Shown: one piece after another, positions 26,258 through 35,517 of the stretch
How the letters are laid out: every line of letters begins with the position of its first letter
Numbering within the stretch: the first letter of the stretch is position 1
Source: Thalassospira lucentensis
GTDB lineage: Bacteria > Pseudomonadota > Alphaproteobacteria > Rhodospirillales > Thalassospiraceae
Assembly: GCF_032921865.1 (NCBI RefSeq)
Contig: NZ_CP136684.1
Span: 7,501 to 71,500, forward strand
Direction of reading: 5' to 3'
Length of the DNA stretch: 64,000 nucleotides
Position numbers and translations under genes: made by a program
Notes under the pieces: model-generated
The model's input: the letters and a program-made list of their open reading frames with translations, nothing else
What the model was told of the DNA's origin: nothing
Database searches by the model: none

Positions 26258-27709
26258 TCACACGCCCGCTGGAATTCCGCTGCGTTCCACCTTGCGCGGA
26301 GACGTGAGTTCCTTCCATTTCGACAGCGCCTTGTTAACCGCCGGATACGGTTCACGCGGGACGAACTCCCCATCACCGCATTTGCCAACGACAACGCCCT
26401 CCTCGGCGGCAATCCGGCCACGGCTGATGGTGTAGCGCGGTAGACCGGTGACTTCATGTCCTTCAAACACGTTGTAATCGATGGCAGACTGCTGATGTTT
26501 GGCAGTGATGGTTTTCGATGCCTTCGGATCCCAGACGACAAGGTCCGCATCAGCACCCACAAGGATTGCGCCCTTGCGCGGATAGACATTCAGGATTTTG
26601 GCAATATTGGTTGAAGTCACTGCCACGAATTCATTCATCGTCAGACGTCCGGTATTCACGCCATAGGTCCACAGCAACGGCATGCGGTCTTCAAGACCAC
26701 CAGTCCCGTTTGGGATTTTGGTGAAATCACCAACGCCCATGCGTTTCTGCTTTGTTGTGAAGGCACAATGGTCGGTTGCGACGACCTGCAGGCTACCGGA
26801 TGCCAGACCGTTCCACAGACCATCCTGATGCAGTTTGCTGCGGAAAGGCGGGGACATGACGCGGCGGGCCGCGTGATCCCAGTCCGCGTTCGCATATTCA
26901 CTTTCATCCAGAATCAGATGCTGGATCAGCGGTTCGCCAAACACGCGTTTACCATTGGCTCGCGCGCGGCGAATGGCTTCGTGTGCCGGTTCACAGGACA
27001 CATGCACGATATAAAGCGGCACATTCGCCATATCGGCAATCATGATCGCACGGTTGCACGCCTCGCCCTCGACATCGACAGGCCGGGAATAGGCGTGTGC
27101 CTCGGGCCCGTTATTGCCCGCATCAAGCAAACGTTGCTGAAGGGTCGCAACCACATCGCCGTTTTCGGCATGCACCAATGGCATCGCGCCAAGTTCCGAA
27201 CAGCGCGAGAAAGATGCGAACATTTCGTCATCATCAACCATCAACGCGCCCTTATAGGCCATGAAATGCTTGAAAGTGTTGATACCCTTTTCCTCGACAA
27301 CGATTTTCATCTCGTCAAAGACCTGCTCGCCCCACCAGGTGATTGCCATGTGGAACGAATAATCGCAAACCGCCTTGGTCGATTTGTTATCCCACGCCTG
27401 AAGCGCTTCAAGCAGCGACTGGTTGGGTGCCGGCAGGCAGAAATCGACAACCATCGTCGTACCACCGGCAACCGCCGCCTTGGTACCGCTTTCAAAATCG
27501 TCTTCGGAATAAGTACCCATAAAGGGCATTTCAAGATGGGTATGCGGGTCAATCCCGCCGGGCATGACATAGCAGCCGTCGGCATCAACAACCTTGTCCC
27601 CGGTCAGGTTCTGACCGATCGCGGCAATCTTGCCATCTTCAATCAGGATATCGGATTTGTATGTCAGATCGGCGGTAACGATTGTTCCGCCACGAATAAC
27701 CATGGACAT
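26258..27709 (-). CDS. hydA: dihydropyrimidinase
   Basis: About 483 residues, the usual size for the D-hydantoinase/dihydropyrimidinase amidohydrolases. Metal ligands are visible: HTH in GGIDPHTHLEMPF, the carboxylated lysine in MAYKG, His in VHAENGDV, and Asp in ATDHCAF. It opens the ring of 5,6-dihydrouracil or dihydrothymine to N-carbamoyl-beta-amino acids, step two of reductive pyrimidine breakdown. Genes for step one (preTA) and step three (two candidates) lie nearby. The start at 27709 follows AGGAG with good spacing; the frame runs 21 codons further up. It is last in the minus-strand importer group. Confidence 0.92.
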   Translation of the reverse strand: MSMVIRGGTIVTADLTYKSDILIEDGKIAAIGQNLTGDKVVDADGCYVMPGGIDPHTHLEMPFMGTYSEDDFESGTKAAVAGGTTMVVDFCLPAPNQSLLEALQAWDNKSTKAVCDYSFHMAITWWGEQVFDEMKIVVEEKGINTFKHFMAYKGALMVDDDEMFASFSRCSELGAMPLVHAENGDVVATLQQRLLDAGNNGPEAHAYSRPVDVEGEACNRAIMIADMANVPLYIVHVSCEPAHEAIRRARANGKRVFGEPLIQHLILDESEYANADWDHAARRVMSPPFRSKLHQDGLWNGLASGSLQVVATDHCAFTTKQKRMGVGDFTKIPNGTGGLEDRMPLLWTYGVNTGRLTMNEFVAVTSTNIAKILNVYPRKGAILVGADADLVVWDPKASKTITAKHQQSAIDYNVFEGHEVTGLPRYTISRGRIAAEEGVVVGKCGDGEFVPREPYPAVNKALSKWKELTSPRKVERSGIPAGV

Positions 27710-27804
27710 GGGTGGCTCCTTGTCTGTCAGTCTGTCGTAGGGTCCAGAAAGTTGCGGGAAAGACCCCGGCATCCCTGCCCGTTTTCAGTTTCGTCAGATG
27801 GTTT

Positions 27805-27839
27805 GTCCCCCGGCAGGTTTACGACACCTGCCGGGGGAC
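27805..27839 (-). terminator. strong hairpin between importer binding-protein gene and hydA
   Basis: GTCCCCCGGCAGGT (27805-27818) and ACCTGCCGGGGGAC (27826-27839) form a perfect 14-base stem over a seven-base loop, 12 bases past the binding-protein stop. No T-run follows on the minus strand, so it may protect the upstream mRNA or attenuate rather than fully terminate before hydA. Confidence 0.5.
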
Positions 27840-27850
27840 GGATCGGATCA

Positions 27851-28837
27851 TTACATTGATGCCTTGTCCGTAACCGCGTGGGTCCATGCGCCTTCCGGCT
27901 CTTTGGTAATCACCGGATCAGAACCGCCCGACAGAAGGCTATCAACCGTGCGCTGATAGGCCGCCTCGTCAAGCTTGCCATCGTCATCAAGCAGCTTGGC
28001 GATTTCCTGCATCATACGGATCTGGTGTTTTTCGGTCTGGGCACCGGTTGCATCGTTATCCAGAACGATCATCGCTGCGTCTTCCGGATTTTCCTTCGCC
28101 CACTGCCAGCCCTTCATGCTCGCAGCAACGAAGCGACCCATCTTGTCGACGAAAGCCTCGTCCTTCAGATTGTCTTCAAGAACATAAAGGCCGTCCTCAA
28201 GGGTCGCCACACCCTGATCTTCGTATTTGAAGACCTTAAGCTGATCTTCAGTGATACCGGCATCGATAACCTGCCAGTATTCGTTATAGGTCATGGTCGA
28301 AATGCAATCGGCCTGCTTTTGCAGCAGCGGATCAACGTTGAAGCCCTGCTTAAGAACCGTAACGCCTTTTTCGCCGCCATCGGTCGGAATGCCAAGCTTC
28401 GACATCCAGCTTAAGAAAGGATATTCGTTGCCAAAGAACCAGACGCCAAGCGTACGACCCGGGAAATCATCCGGGCTTTCAACACCGGTCTCCTTAAGGC
28501 AGGTGAGCATCATACCCGACTTGGCAAAGGGCTGCGCAATGTTGACCAATGCAACACCCTTTTCACGCGACGCCAGTGCGGATGGCATCCAGTCGACGAT
28601 CACGTCCGCACCACCACCGGCAATAACCTGCGGCGGGGCAATATCCGGACCGCCCGGATTGATCGTGACGTCAAGATCGGCTTCTTCGTAAAAGCCCTTG
28701 TCAAGCGCCACATAGTAACCGGCGAACTGTGCCTGGGTTACCCATTTAAGCTGCAGGGTGACTTCGTCCGCCGCCATCGCCGAGAGCGATGTCAAACCGA
28801 CACTTAACCCTAACGCAGTCGCAAATACTTTCTTCAT
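27851..28837 (-). CDS. ABC transporter substrate-binding protein, NMT1/THI5-like (pyrimidine-type)
   Basis: 328 residues. The signal peptide (SVGLTSLSAMAA/DE, cleavage near 22-23) marks a periplasmic protein. The NMT1/THI5 fold is indicated by LKWVTQAQFAGYYVALDKGFY and GGGADVIVDW. Such proteins bind pyrimidine-like or other ring compounds. With two permeases, an ATPase and dihydropyrimidinase beside it, import of uracil, thymine or a dihydropyrimidine is the best guess; the ligand is not proven. The start follows GAGGAGA. The upstream frame (31 codons) overlaps the intergenic region and is not used. Confidence 0.85.
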   Translation of the reverse strand: MKKVFATALGLSVGLTSLSAMAADEVTLQLKWVTQAQFAGYYVALDKGFYEEADLDVTINPGGPDIAPPQVIAGGGADVIVDWMPSALASREKGVALVNIAQPFAKSGMMLTCLKETGVESPDDFPGRTLGVWFFGNEYPFLSWMSKLGIPTDGGEKGVTVLKQGFNVDPLLQKQADCISTMTYNEYWQVIDAGITEDQLKVFKYEDQGVATLEDGLYVLEDNLKDEAFVDKMGRFVAASMKGWQWAKENPEDAAMIVLDNDATGAQTEKHQIRMMQEIAKLLDDDGKLDEAAYQRTVDSLLSGGSDPVITKEPEGAWTHAVTDKASM

Positions 28838-28896
28838 TCGTCGATGTCTCCTCAGGTTATTGTCAAGTCCTCCCGACGGGCCGTCTTTTGATGCCT

Positions 28897-30054
28897 TTAA
28901 TGGCGACGTACCCGAAATGACGGATGCCATGACGTCGCCTTTCTTTCGACGTAGGCCACGGCTCCGTAAAAGGCGGTCCCCGCCAGGGCCGCCAATGCAA
29001 TTTCCGCCCAGACCATATCGACATTCATCCGCCCGACTTCGGTCGAGATACGGAAACCCATGCCAACGATCGGGGTACCGAAAAATTCGGCAACGATGGC
29101 GCCAATCAGTGCCAGCGTGGAATTGATTTTAAGTGCGTTAAAGACAAACGGCATCGCTGCTGGCAACCGCAACCGGAACAGGGTTGACCAGTAACCCGAC
29201 GCATACGTTGCCATCAGGTCCTTCTCAAGCGCACCTGCCGCATTCAATCCAGTCACGGTATTCACCAGCATCGGGAAGAAGGTCATGATCACAATCACCG
29301 CCGCCTTCGATTGCCAGTCAAACCCGAACCACATCACCATGATCGGGGCCACACCGATGATCGGTAACGCCGACACCATATTGCCCAACGGCAAAAGACC
29401 CCGTTTAAGAAACGGCACCCGGTCGACCGCAATCGCAACGATAAAGGCACTGCCGCAGCCAATCACATAGCCGCTGATCACGGCCTTGATGAAAGTCTGA
29501 TGGAAATCGGCAGCCAGAATGTCGGTCGAACTGATGAAACGAAGCCCGATGGCACTTGGCGCAGGCAATAAAACCTGCGGCACGCCAAAGCCAGCCACGA
29601 TCACTTCCCAAAGGAACAGCAACCAGACGCCAAACGCGATCGGCACCAGAATATTGGCTGATTGCTGTTTCGCCATTTCAAGGCTGCGATAACGCGCAAC
29701 CACATCAATCCCCCGCCAGACAAACGCCCAAAGCGACAGGATGAACAGCCAGAACCCGGTTCCTGCATGTCCGGCAACCGCTTGACCATAAAGCGCCCCA
29801 ATCGCCTGCCAGCAGCCAAATACCGCAACCGCCAGGATGATTGCCGCATACTGAATGCGACCAACACCAAGCCAGGTAAAGGCAGCACCAGTGATCACAC
29901 ACAGCGCCATTGCAACGGCAATTCCGGGAATGTCGCTGACAAAGGCGATCTGTTTGCCGCTGTCGGGATCAATTCCGGTTAACGGAAAGATCAAAGCCAA
30001 AAGGGCGGCAATCGCAGCAACCAGACAGAATTTATCAAGTTTGATATTGGTCAT
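28897..30054 (-). CDS. ABC transporter permease with extra N-terminal membrane region
   Basis: 385 residues. The C-terminal part from about 135 on is a SsuC/ThiX-type permease with the coupling-loop segment ATYASGYWSTLFRLRLPAAMP and GAIVAEFFG. Ahead of it are about 130 residues with four predicted spans (for example AIAALLALIFPLTG and IQYAAIILAVAVFGCW) that ordinary members lack. It pairs with the next permease to form the importer channel. Its start overlaps the stop of the upstream permease gene by four bases, so translation is coupled. Confidence 0.87.
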   Translation of the reverse strand: MTNIKLDKFCLVAAIAALLALIFPLTGIDPDSGKQIAFVSDIPGIAVAMALCVITGAAFTWLGVGRIQYAAIILAVAVFGCWQAIGALYGQAVAGHAGTGFWLFILSLWAFVWRGIDVVARYRSLEMAKQQSANILVPIAFGVWLLFLWEVIVAGFGVPQVLLPAPSAIGLRFISSTDILAADFHQTFIKAVISGYVIGCGSAFIVAIAVDRVPFLKRGLLPLGNMVSALPIIGVAPIMVMWFGFDWQSKAAVIVIMTFFPMLVNTVTGLNAAGALEKDLMATYASGYWSTLFRLRLPAAMPFVFNALKINSTLALIGAIVAEFFGTPIVGMGFRISTEVGRMNVDMVWAEIALAALAGTAFYGAVAYVERKATSWHPSFRVRRH

Positions 30055-30980
30055 CCGCGTACTCCCATTCTGGCAAGTACACGGCGTTCACACCATCCAA
30101 CCATCACCACCATGATCGCGGCAACAAAGGCCGCGGTCAGCAATGCCGACCAAATCTGGATAGTTTGCCCGTAATACGACCCGGCCAGAAGACGCGCGCC
30201 CAACCCGGCCTGTGCCCCCGTCGGCAATTCACCGACAATTGCCCCCACCAGACTGATCGCAATCGCAACCTTCAGACTGGCAAACAGATAAGGCATCGCC
30301 GATGGCAGGCGAAGCGACCAGAAAGTCTGCCATTTCGATGCGTTATAGGTCCGCATCAGATCAAGCTGGATCACCTGCGGCGAACGCAGGCCCTTGACCA
30401 TGCTGATCGTCACCGGGAAGAAACACAGATAAGTCGAAATGATCGCCTTTGGTACCAGTCCCTTAAGTCCAATCGCCCCGAGCACAACGACGATCATCGG
30501 GGCAATGGCAAGAATCGGAATGGTCTGGGATGAAATCACCCACGGCATCAGGCTTTTTTCAAGTGTCACCACATGAACGATCCCGACCGCCAGAAAAATG
30601 CCAAGTGCTGTACCGATCACAAACCCCAGCAGGGTCGATGAAAGCGTCACCCATGTGTGGTAAACCAGCGACCGTTTGGACGTGATCGAAGTCGCAAAAA
30701 TGGTTTTATGCATTTCCTGCGCGACCTGATGGGGGGCAGGAAGGATCGGCCGTTCCTGTGCCAGCGTATCTTCGATCAAGCGCGTCGTTGTCCAGGTTTC
30801 GCCGGCGCGGTTGTAGCGATCAATCTGGGTCGGCGCGTTCATGAACACCGCCCCGACATACCAGATGACAAACAGCGCAATCAGAACCACCGTCACCGGG
30901 CCAGCCTGCCCGGACATCAAACGCGACCAAAGCGACGCACCACCCATCGCACCATTCATCGTTGCGGCATTACTCGTCAT
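30051..30980 (-). CDS. ABC transporter permease
   Basis: About 309 residues, SsuC/TauC-like, with a first span at about 25-45 and the coupling-loop segment RTYNASKWQTFWSLRLPSAMPYLF. It partners the permease at 28897. The ATG at 30980 overlaps the end of the ATPase gene by 11 bases, a common translational coupling, and gives a normal N-terminus. A longer frame starts at 31013 inside the ATPase gene. Confidence 0.88.
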   Translation of the reverse strand: MTSNAATMNGAMGGASLWSRLMSGQAGPVTVVLIALFVIWYVGAVFMNAPTQIDRYNRAGETWTTTRLIEDTLAQERPILPAPHQVAQEMHKTIFATSITSKRSLVYHTWVTLSSTLLGFVIGTALGIFLAVGIVHVVTLEKSLMPWVISSQTIPILAIAPMIVVVLGAIGLKGLVPKAIISTYLCFFPVTISMVKGLRSPQVIQLDLMRTYNASKWQTFWSLRLPSAMPYLFASLKVAIAISLVGAIVGELPTGAQAGLGARLLAGSYYGQTIQIWSALLTAAFVAAIMVVMVGWCERRVLARMGVRG

Positions 30981-31797
30981 AGCTATGCCCTGCCCGCAGC
31001 CCTTCACGCACACGATGGGCTACTTCCAAGAATTCTGGTGTTTCGCGGATATCAAGACCGCGATCCTTCGGAAAATCGGTTTTGATCACATCAATGATCC
31101 GGCCCGGCCTTGGCGACATCACAACGATCTTGGTCGACAGGTAAACTGCCTCGGGGATCGAATGGGTGACAAAGGCAACCGTCTTGTTGGTCCGGGCCCA
31201 TAGTTTCAGAAGCTGTTCATTCAAATGATCGCGGACAATTTCATCTAACGCCCCGAACGGCTCATCCATCAGAAGCAGATCGGCATCAAAGCTCAGCGCA
31301 CGTGCTATCGATGCACGTTGCTGCATCCCGCCCGAAAGCTGCCACGGGAATTTCTTTTCAAACCCGTTCAGTTCGACAAGTTTTAGTGCCTCATGCCCCC
31401 GTTTGATCCGTTCTTCGCGGGGGATTTCCATAATTTCCAGCGGCAGGGTCACATTGCGTTCAATCGAACGCCATGGCAGCAATGCCGGGGCCTGAAACAC
31501 ATAGCCATAGGCACGGTTTTCACGCGCTTCCTGCGGCGAAACACCGTTGATCGAAATATCACCACCCGTGGCTTTCTCCAGATCGGCAATCACGCGTAAG
31601 AGCGTGGTTTTGCCACAGCCCGACGGGCCGATAAAGGAAACGAAATCACCACGTTCAATCGTCAGATCAACGTCGGACAGGGCATAGACCGGCCCGTCAG
31701 CGGTTTGAAAGGTCAACGACAGTTTTTGAATATCAACAACTGCGTCGGCGGATGCGGGCATTTGCGCCACATTATTGACGACTGCTTTTAACGTCAT
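30970..31797 (-). CDS. ABC transporter ATP-binding protein (NMT1-type importer)
   Basis: 275 residues, a SsuB/TauB-like ATPase. Walker A GPSGCGKTT, Q-loop YVFQAPALLPW, signature LSGGMQQRASIARAL, Walker B DLLLMDEPFGALDE and H-loop VTHSIPEAV are all intact. It energises the importer formed with the two permeases and the binding protein downstream. It is the first importer gene. A terminator for the upstream nitrilase gene lies ahead of it, so it probably has its own promoter (TATAAT on the minus strand at 31899-31894). Confidence 0.9.
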   Translation of the reverse strand: MTLKAVVNNVAQMPASADAVVDIQKLSLTFQTADGPVYALSDVDLTIERGDFVSFIGPSGCGKTTLLRVIADLEKATGGDISINGVSPQEARENRAYGYVFQAPALLPWRSIERNVTLPLEIMEIPREERIKRGHEALKLVELNGFEKKFPWQLSGGMQQRASIARALSFDADLLLMDEPFGALDEIVRDHLNEQLLKLWARTNKTVAFVTHSIPEAVYLSTKIVVMSPRPGRIIDVIKTDFPKDRGLDIRETPEFLEVAHRVREGLRAGHSYDE

Positions 31798-31893
31798 GGG
31801 GTATCCCCTGATCGAATGTCTCTCTAAAGCCTCCCTCAGGGTCGTTGCCCTGAACCTTGCCGACTTGTCTTTTGCCCGGTCATTTGGCGCCGG

Positions 31894-31899
31894 ATTATA
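31894..31899 (-). promoter_or_regulatory. possible -10 element for the importer operon
   Basis: TATAAT on the minus strand, about 97 bases upstream of the ATPase ATG and directly after the nitrilase terminator. Seven bases before it stands TTGACC, too close for a -35 but equal to half a RutR box. No good -35 is seen at 17 bases. Confidence 0.3.
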
Positions 31900-31917
31900 A
31901 AATGTCGGTCAAAGCAA

Positions 31918-31951
31918 AACGGCGAGCGGGGCACATGCTCCGTTCGCCGTT
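31918..31951 (-). terminator. rho-independent terminator of the nitrilase gene
   Basis: AACGGCGA (31918-31925) pairs with TCGCCGTT (31944-31951), with more pairing inside. On the minus strand the stem is followed by TTTTGCTTTG. It starts seven bases past the nitrilase stop. Confidence 0.75.
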
Positions 31952-31957
31952 AAAATC

Positions 31958-32824
31958 TCAGTTGCCGTCGGTCAGGCGGGTATAAGTCGAAGGCCGACGG
32001 TCCCGGAAAAACTGCCATGTGTTCCGGACTTCACGCACCATGGACATATCCATGTCATGCACGATCAGTTCGTCCTGATCGCGCGATGCTTCCTTCTCGA
32101 TCACGCCGCGCGGATTGACGAAATAGCTTTGGCCGTAAAACTCACCGATATCCCAAGGCATTTCGCGGCCAACACGATTGATTGCCCCGATATAACATCC
32201 GTTGGCAACCGCCGATGCAGGTTGTTCCAGCTTCCACAGATGTTCCGAAAGCCCGGCCACCGTTGCCGACGGATTGACGATATATTCAGCGCCATTAAGT
32301 GCCAGTGCACGCCAGCCTTCGGGGAAATGCCGGTCATAGCAGATATAGACGCCAAGCTTGCAATATTGGGTATCAAACACCGGCCAGTCCGAAACACCCG
32401 GTTTAAAGAAGAACTTTTCCCAGAAACCGGCAACCTGCGGGATATGGGTTTTGCGATACTTGCCAAGATAGGTCCCGTCGGCATCAATCACGGCGGCGGC
32501 GTTGTAATATACACCGGTAATTTCCTGCTCGTAGATCGGAACGACGATGACCATCTTGTGTTTCTTGGCCAGTTCACACATCAGTTGTGTGGTCGGACCG
32601 TTCGGGATTTCTTCGGCCGCGTCATACCATTTCCTATCTTGGCTGGGGCAGAAATAGGGCTGCGTAAACACTTCCTGAAAACACAAAACCTGCACGCCCT
32701 GCCGCCCTGCCTCTTCGATATAGGGCAGATGCGCGTCGATCATGGCCTGACGAATTTCGTCCGGCGACTGTTCGGTCGAACCTTTAAGGCTCATCTGAAT
32801 CAGTCCGCCTCTCAGCATAGACAT
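31958..32824 (-). CDS. nitrilase-superfamily amidohydrolase, probable beta-ureidopropionase
   Basis: 288 residues, carbon-nitrogen hydrolase fold. The Glu-Lys-Cys triad is visible: Glu in CFQEVFTQPYF, Lys in YRKTHIP, Cys in VYICYDRHFPE. It resembles the eukaryote-type N-carbamoyl-beta-alanine amidohydrolases, which release beta-alanine, CO2 and ammonia. It sits between the transaminase gene that would use beta-alanine and the importer genes. The locus also encodes an unrelated M20-type enzyme for the same step (36399-37676). The start at 32824 follows AAGGAGG; the frame extends 33 codons further up without a site. Confidence 0.83.
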   Translation of the reverse strand: MSMLRGGLIQMSLKGSTEQSPDEIRQAMIDAHLPYIEEAGRQGVQVLCFQEVFTQPYFCPSQDRKWYDAAEEIPNGPTTQLMCELAKKHKMVIVVPIYEQEITGVYYNAAAVIDADGTYLGKYRKTHIPQVAGFWEKFFFKPGVSDWPVFDTQYCKLGVYICYDRHFPEGWRALALNGAEYIVNPSATVAGLSEHLWKLEQPASAVANGCYIGAINRVGREMPWDIGEFYGQSYFVNPRGVIEKEASRDQDELIVHDMDMSMVREVRNTWQFFRDRRPSTYTRLTDGN

Positions 32825-32936
32825 CCGACATACCTCCTTGATCTGATATGTGCCATGTGCCGGCTTTTGCCGATCTTGTGGCTTGGTCCGGTCTGCGCCC
32901 CCAATTCCCATGATGGGACGCAAACCGGAAAATCGT

Positions 32937-32951
32937 GAAACGTAACGTTTC
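32937..32951. promoter_or_regulatory. 15-base palindrome between transaminase and nitrilase genes
   Basis: GAAACGT-A-ACGTTTC, perfect seven-base arms around one base, 113 bases upstream of the nitrilase start. The form suits an operator for a dimeric regulator; no match to the RutR box. Confidence 0.35.
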
Positions 32952-33003
32952 CCAACAGCTTTCGCCTACCCTGCCCGCAATGGGACAGGGCTGAAATCAG
33001 TTC

Positions 33004-34335
33004 TTAGTCAATTTCCTTCAACACTTCGCGCAGCGTGCCAAACAGCTTATCGATATGAGATTTTTCAATAATCAGCGGCGGTGAAAGCGCAATGATATCG
33101 CCCGTGGTGCGGATCAGGATGCCCTTCTCGAACGCCTTGAGGAATGCACTAAAGGCCCGCTTGGTCGGGAAGCCTTCGATGCTTTCAAGTTCGATCGCAC
33201 CGATCAGACCAAGATTACGGATATCCTTGACCTTCGGCAGATCAATCAGGCTGTGAACCGCATCTTCCCAATATTGGCCAAGTTCCTGCCCCTTGGTGTA
33301 AAGGCCTTCTTCCTCATAGGTTTCAAGCGTCGCGAGGCCCGCCGCACAGGCAACCGGGTTGCCCGAATAGGTGTAGCCATGGAACAGCTCGATCATGTTT
33401 TCCGGACCGGTCATGAACGTGTCATGGATGTCGTCAGTGGCGAAAACCGCTCCCATGGGGATCGTGCCGTTGGTAAGCCCCTTTGCCGTCGTTACCATGT
33501 CCGGCTGAACACCAAAATAATCCACCGCAAACGGAGCGCCAAGGCGACCGAAGCCGGTAATGACTTCATCAAAGATCAGAAGAATGCCATGCTTGGTGCA
33601 TATCTCGCGCAGGCGTTCCAGATAGCCCTTTGGCGGGATCAGAACACCGGTCGACCCTGCGACCGGCTCAACAATAACGGCCGCGATGGTTGACGGATCA
33701 TGCAGCGCGCAAATGCGTTCCAGATCATCGGCCAGAAACGCACCGTGTTCCGGCATGCCACGGGTAACACCGTTTTCATCAGGCAGATAGGTATGACGGA
33801 TATGGTCAACCCCGCCCAGCATCTGCCCAAAGGTCTTTCGGTTGCCCGAAATACCACCGACCGAAATACCGCCGAAATTGACACCGTGATAGCCGCGCTC
33901 ACGACCGATCAATCGGGTCCGCTGCCCGTCCCCTCGTGCCCGGTGATAGGCAATCGCGATCTTAAGTGCGGTTTCAACCGATTCAGATCCGGAATTGGTA
34001 TAAAAAACATGGTTCAGATCGCCCGGCATAAGCTGCGCCAGACGGCTGGCAAGCTCGAACGCCTTGGGATGCCCCATCTGGAATGCCGGGGCATAATCCA
34101 GTTCGTCCATCTGTGCCTTGACCGCCTCGACGATCTTGGGGCGCTTGTGACCAGCGTTGCAGCACCAAAGCCCTGCAGTACCGTCCAGAATCTGGCGGTT
34201 GTCATCGGTCTGGTAATACATGCCTTCCGCGCTGACAAGCATGCGTGGGGCCTGCTTGAACTGGCGGTTCGCCGTAAACGGCATCCAGAATGCCGAAAGA
34301 TCGTTCGGTCGGCTGATTTTCGTGGTGGCTGTCAT
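33004..34335 (-). CDS. class III aminotransferase, beta-alanine/omega-amino acid:pyruvate type
   Basis: About 443 residues, PLP-dependent fold type I. The PLP lysine is in TTAKGLTNG, the cofactor aspartate in LIFDEVITGFGR, and the N-terminus has the LSAFWMPFTANRQFK segment of omega-amino acid:pyruvate transaminases. It should convert beta-alanine (or 3-aminoisobutyrate) to malonate semialdehyde with alanine as co-product, the last step of this pyrimidine locus. It is divergent from the RutR-like gene. The start at 34335 follows GGGAGA; a longer frame begins at 34395. Confidence 0.87.
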   Translation of the reverse strand: MTATTKISRPNDLSAFWMPFTANRQFKQAPRMLVSAEGMYYQTDDNRQILDGTAGLWCCNAGHKRPKIVEAVKAQMDELDYAPAFQMGHPKAFELASRLAQLMPGDLNHVFYTNSGSESVETALKIAIAYHRARGDGQRTRLIGRERGYHGVNFGGISVGGISGNRKTFGQMLGGVDHIRHTYLPDENGVTRGMPEHGAFLADDLERICALHDPSTIAAVIVEPVAGSTGVLIPPKGYLERLREICTKHGILLIFDEVITGFGRLGAPFAVDYFGVQPDMVTTAKGLTNGTIPMGAVFATDDIHDTFMTGPENMIELFHGYTYSGNPVACAAGLATLETYEEEGLYTKGQELGQYWEDAVHSLIDLPKVKDIRNLGLIGAIELESIEGFPTKRAFSAFLKAFEKGILIRTTGDIIALSPPLIIEKSHIDKLFGTLREVLKEID

Positions 34336-34758
34336 AAAAAGGTCTCCCGTACCTTTCTTGTGCTTCCCTGACATCGTTTTGGCGGGCCAAATCAATGTCC
34401 GACTTTATTAAATAGCCAGACCGCCCCGACTGAGCGATATGTCGCACATAGGGCAGTTTGGACTACACCTGATAAGGGTGCAGAAAAAATCGTTAGCACG
34501 GGAATCTCCCATGCACTAGCGCTTTAAAGTCACCGGGAACTGGTTTCGAATTTTCGACTACCAAATGCCATTTCAGCGACCCTGATTTTTGTTTACGGCA
34601 CCGAATTTCTGTTTATCTTTCACCGGTGTTGTTCAAAATTTTGGACATACCCGGTTGGTTCGGCGCGTATTTTAAGCTTGCTTTTTAGTATCTAAAGTAG
34701 AGATTATTTTAACCTGACCAAACGGTCAAGATAAATGACGCAATTTCGGGGAACGTCG
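34336..34758. other. intergenic region between transaminase gene and rutR-like gene
   Basis: A 423-base divergent control region. It contains the RutR-like box at 34714-34729 and a near-palindrome GTTCAAAATTTTGGAC at 34631-34646 (one mismatch pair). DNA from about 34640 to 34730 is AT-rich. No coding frame or RNA gene is apparent. Confidence 0.45.
34714..34729. promoter_or_regulatory. RutR-like operator
   Basis: CTGACCAAACGGTCAA matches the RutR box TTGACCANNTGGTCAA at 12 of the 14 defined positions. It lies 30 bases upstream of the rutR-like start, placed for autorepression and for control of the divergent transaminase gene. Confidence 0.7.
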
Positions 34759-35400
34759 ATGACTGCAATCAAATCCGGACTGAACGGTGCACACAAGGCC
34801 GCCATTCGTCAGGAAAACGAAGAGCAAATTCTCGCCGCTGCCGAACTGGTTTTTGCCGATTACGGCTTCAAGGGAGCAACCACTGCGCGGATCGCCGAAA
34901 TTGCCAATGTACCCAAGGCCAATGTGCATTACTATTTCAGCACCAAAGAAGCCCTTTATCGCCGTATCATGGAAGACATTTGCGATCATTGGCTTGAAGC
35001 AGCAATGACATTTGAAAATAGTTCCGACCCGGCCGAAATCCTGCGCGGCTATATTGAAGCCAAAATGGATTTGTCGCGTGCCCGCCCGCATGGTTCACGC
35101 GTCTGGGCGCATGAAATCATCCGTGGGGCAAAATTTTCATCCGATTACATTTCAACCACTGTCAAAAACTGGCTTGATAGCCGTGTAGTGGTGATCAATC
35201 GCTGGATCACCGAGGGGAAAATGGACAAGGTTGAGCCCTACTCGCTGATGTATATGATCTTTGCCACTACCCAGCATTACGCCGACTTTGCTCGCCAGAT
35301 TGAAATCTTCAACAACGATCAACCGCTGTCGGATACCCAATTCGCAGAGGCCAAGGAAAATGTCGTGCGCATCATTCTAAAGGGTGTTGGCCTGTCTTAA
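34759..35400 (+). CDS. TetR-family regulator, RutR-like
   Basis: About 213 residues. The N-terminal TetR helix-turn-helix is clear (ILAAAELVFADYGFKGATTARIAEIA, then NVHYYFSTKEALYRRIM). The C-terminal part follows RutR closely, including LMYMIFATTQHYADFA. In E. coli RutR binds uracil or thymine and represses pyrimidine genes. Here it lies inside a reductive pyrimidine locus with matching boxes at 34714 and 40679. The ATG at 34759 follows CGGGGAACG; an in-frame ATG at 34735 gives eight more residues. I see no rutABCDEFG genes in the window. Confidence 0.85.
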   Translation: MTAIKSGLNGAHKAAIRQENEEQILAAAELVFADYGFKGATTARIAEIANVPKANVHYYFSTKEALYRRIMEDICDHWLEAAMTFENSSDPAEILRGYIEAKMDLSRARPHGSRVWAHEIIRGAKFSSDYISTTVKNWLDSRVVVINRWITEGKMDKVEPYSLMYMIFATTQHYADFARQIEIFNNDQPLSDTQFAEAKENVVRIILKGVGLS

Positions 35401-35517
35401 AGGCAACCGGCGCAACAAAGCTGCCTGCCCGTCCCCACACTAACGAATAGTTGTAAAAGATACTCTGCTTCCAAATCTGAAATCGACAAACACTGATCGG
35501 TTTTCAGGGGGGCAAGC

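Noticed and set aside
26768-27859. 363-residue open frame antisense to dihydropyrimidinase
   Set aside because: Shadow frame; no independent support.
34631-34646. Near-palindrome GTTCAAAATTTTGGAC in the rutR control region
   Set aside because: AT-rich core makes chance likely and no regulator family matches; noted only within the intergenic entry.
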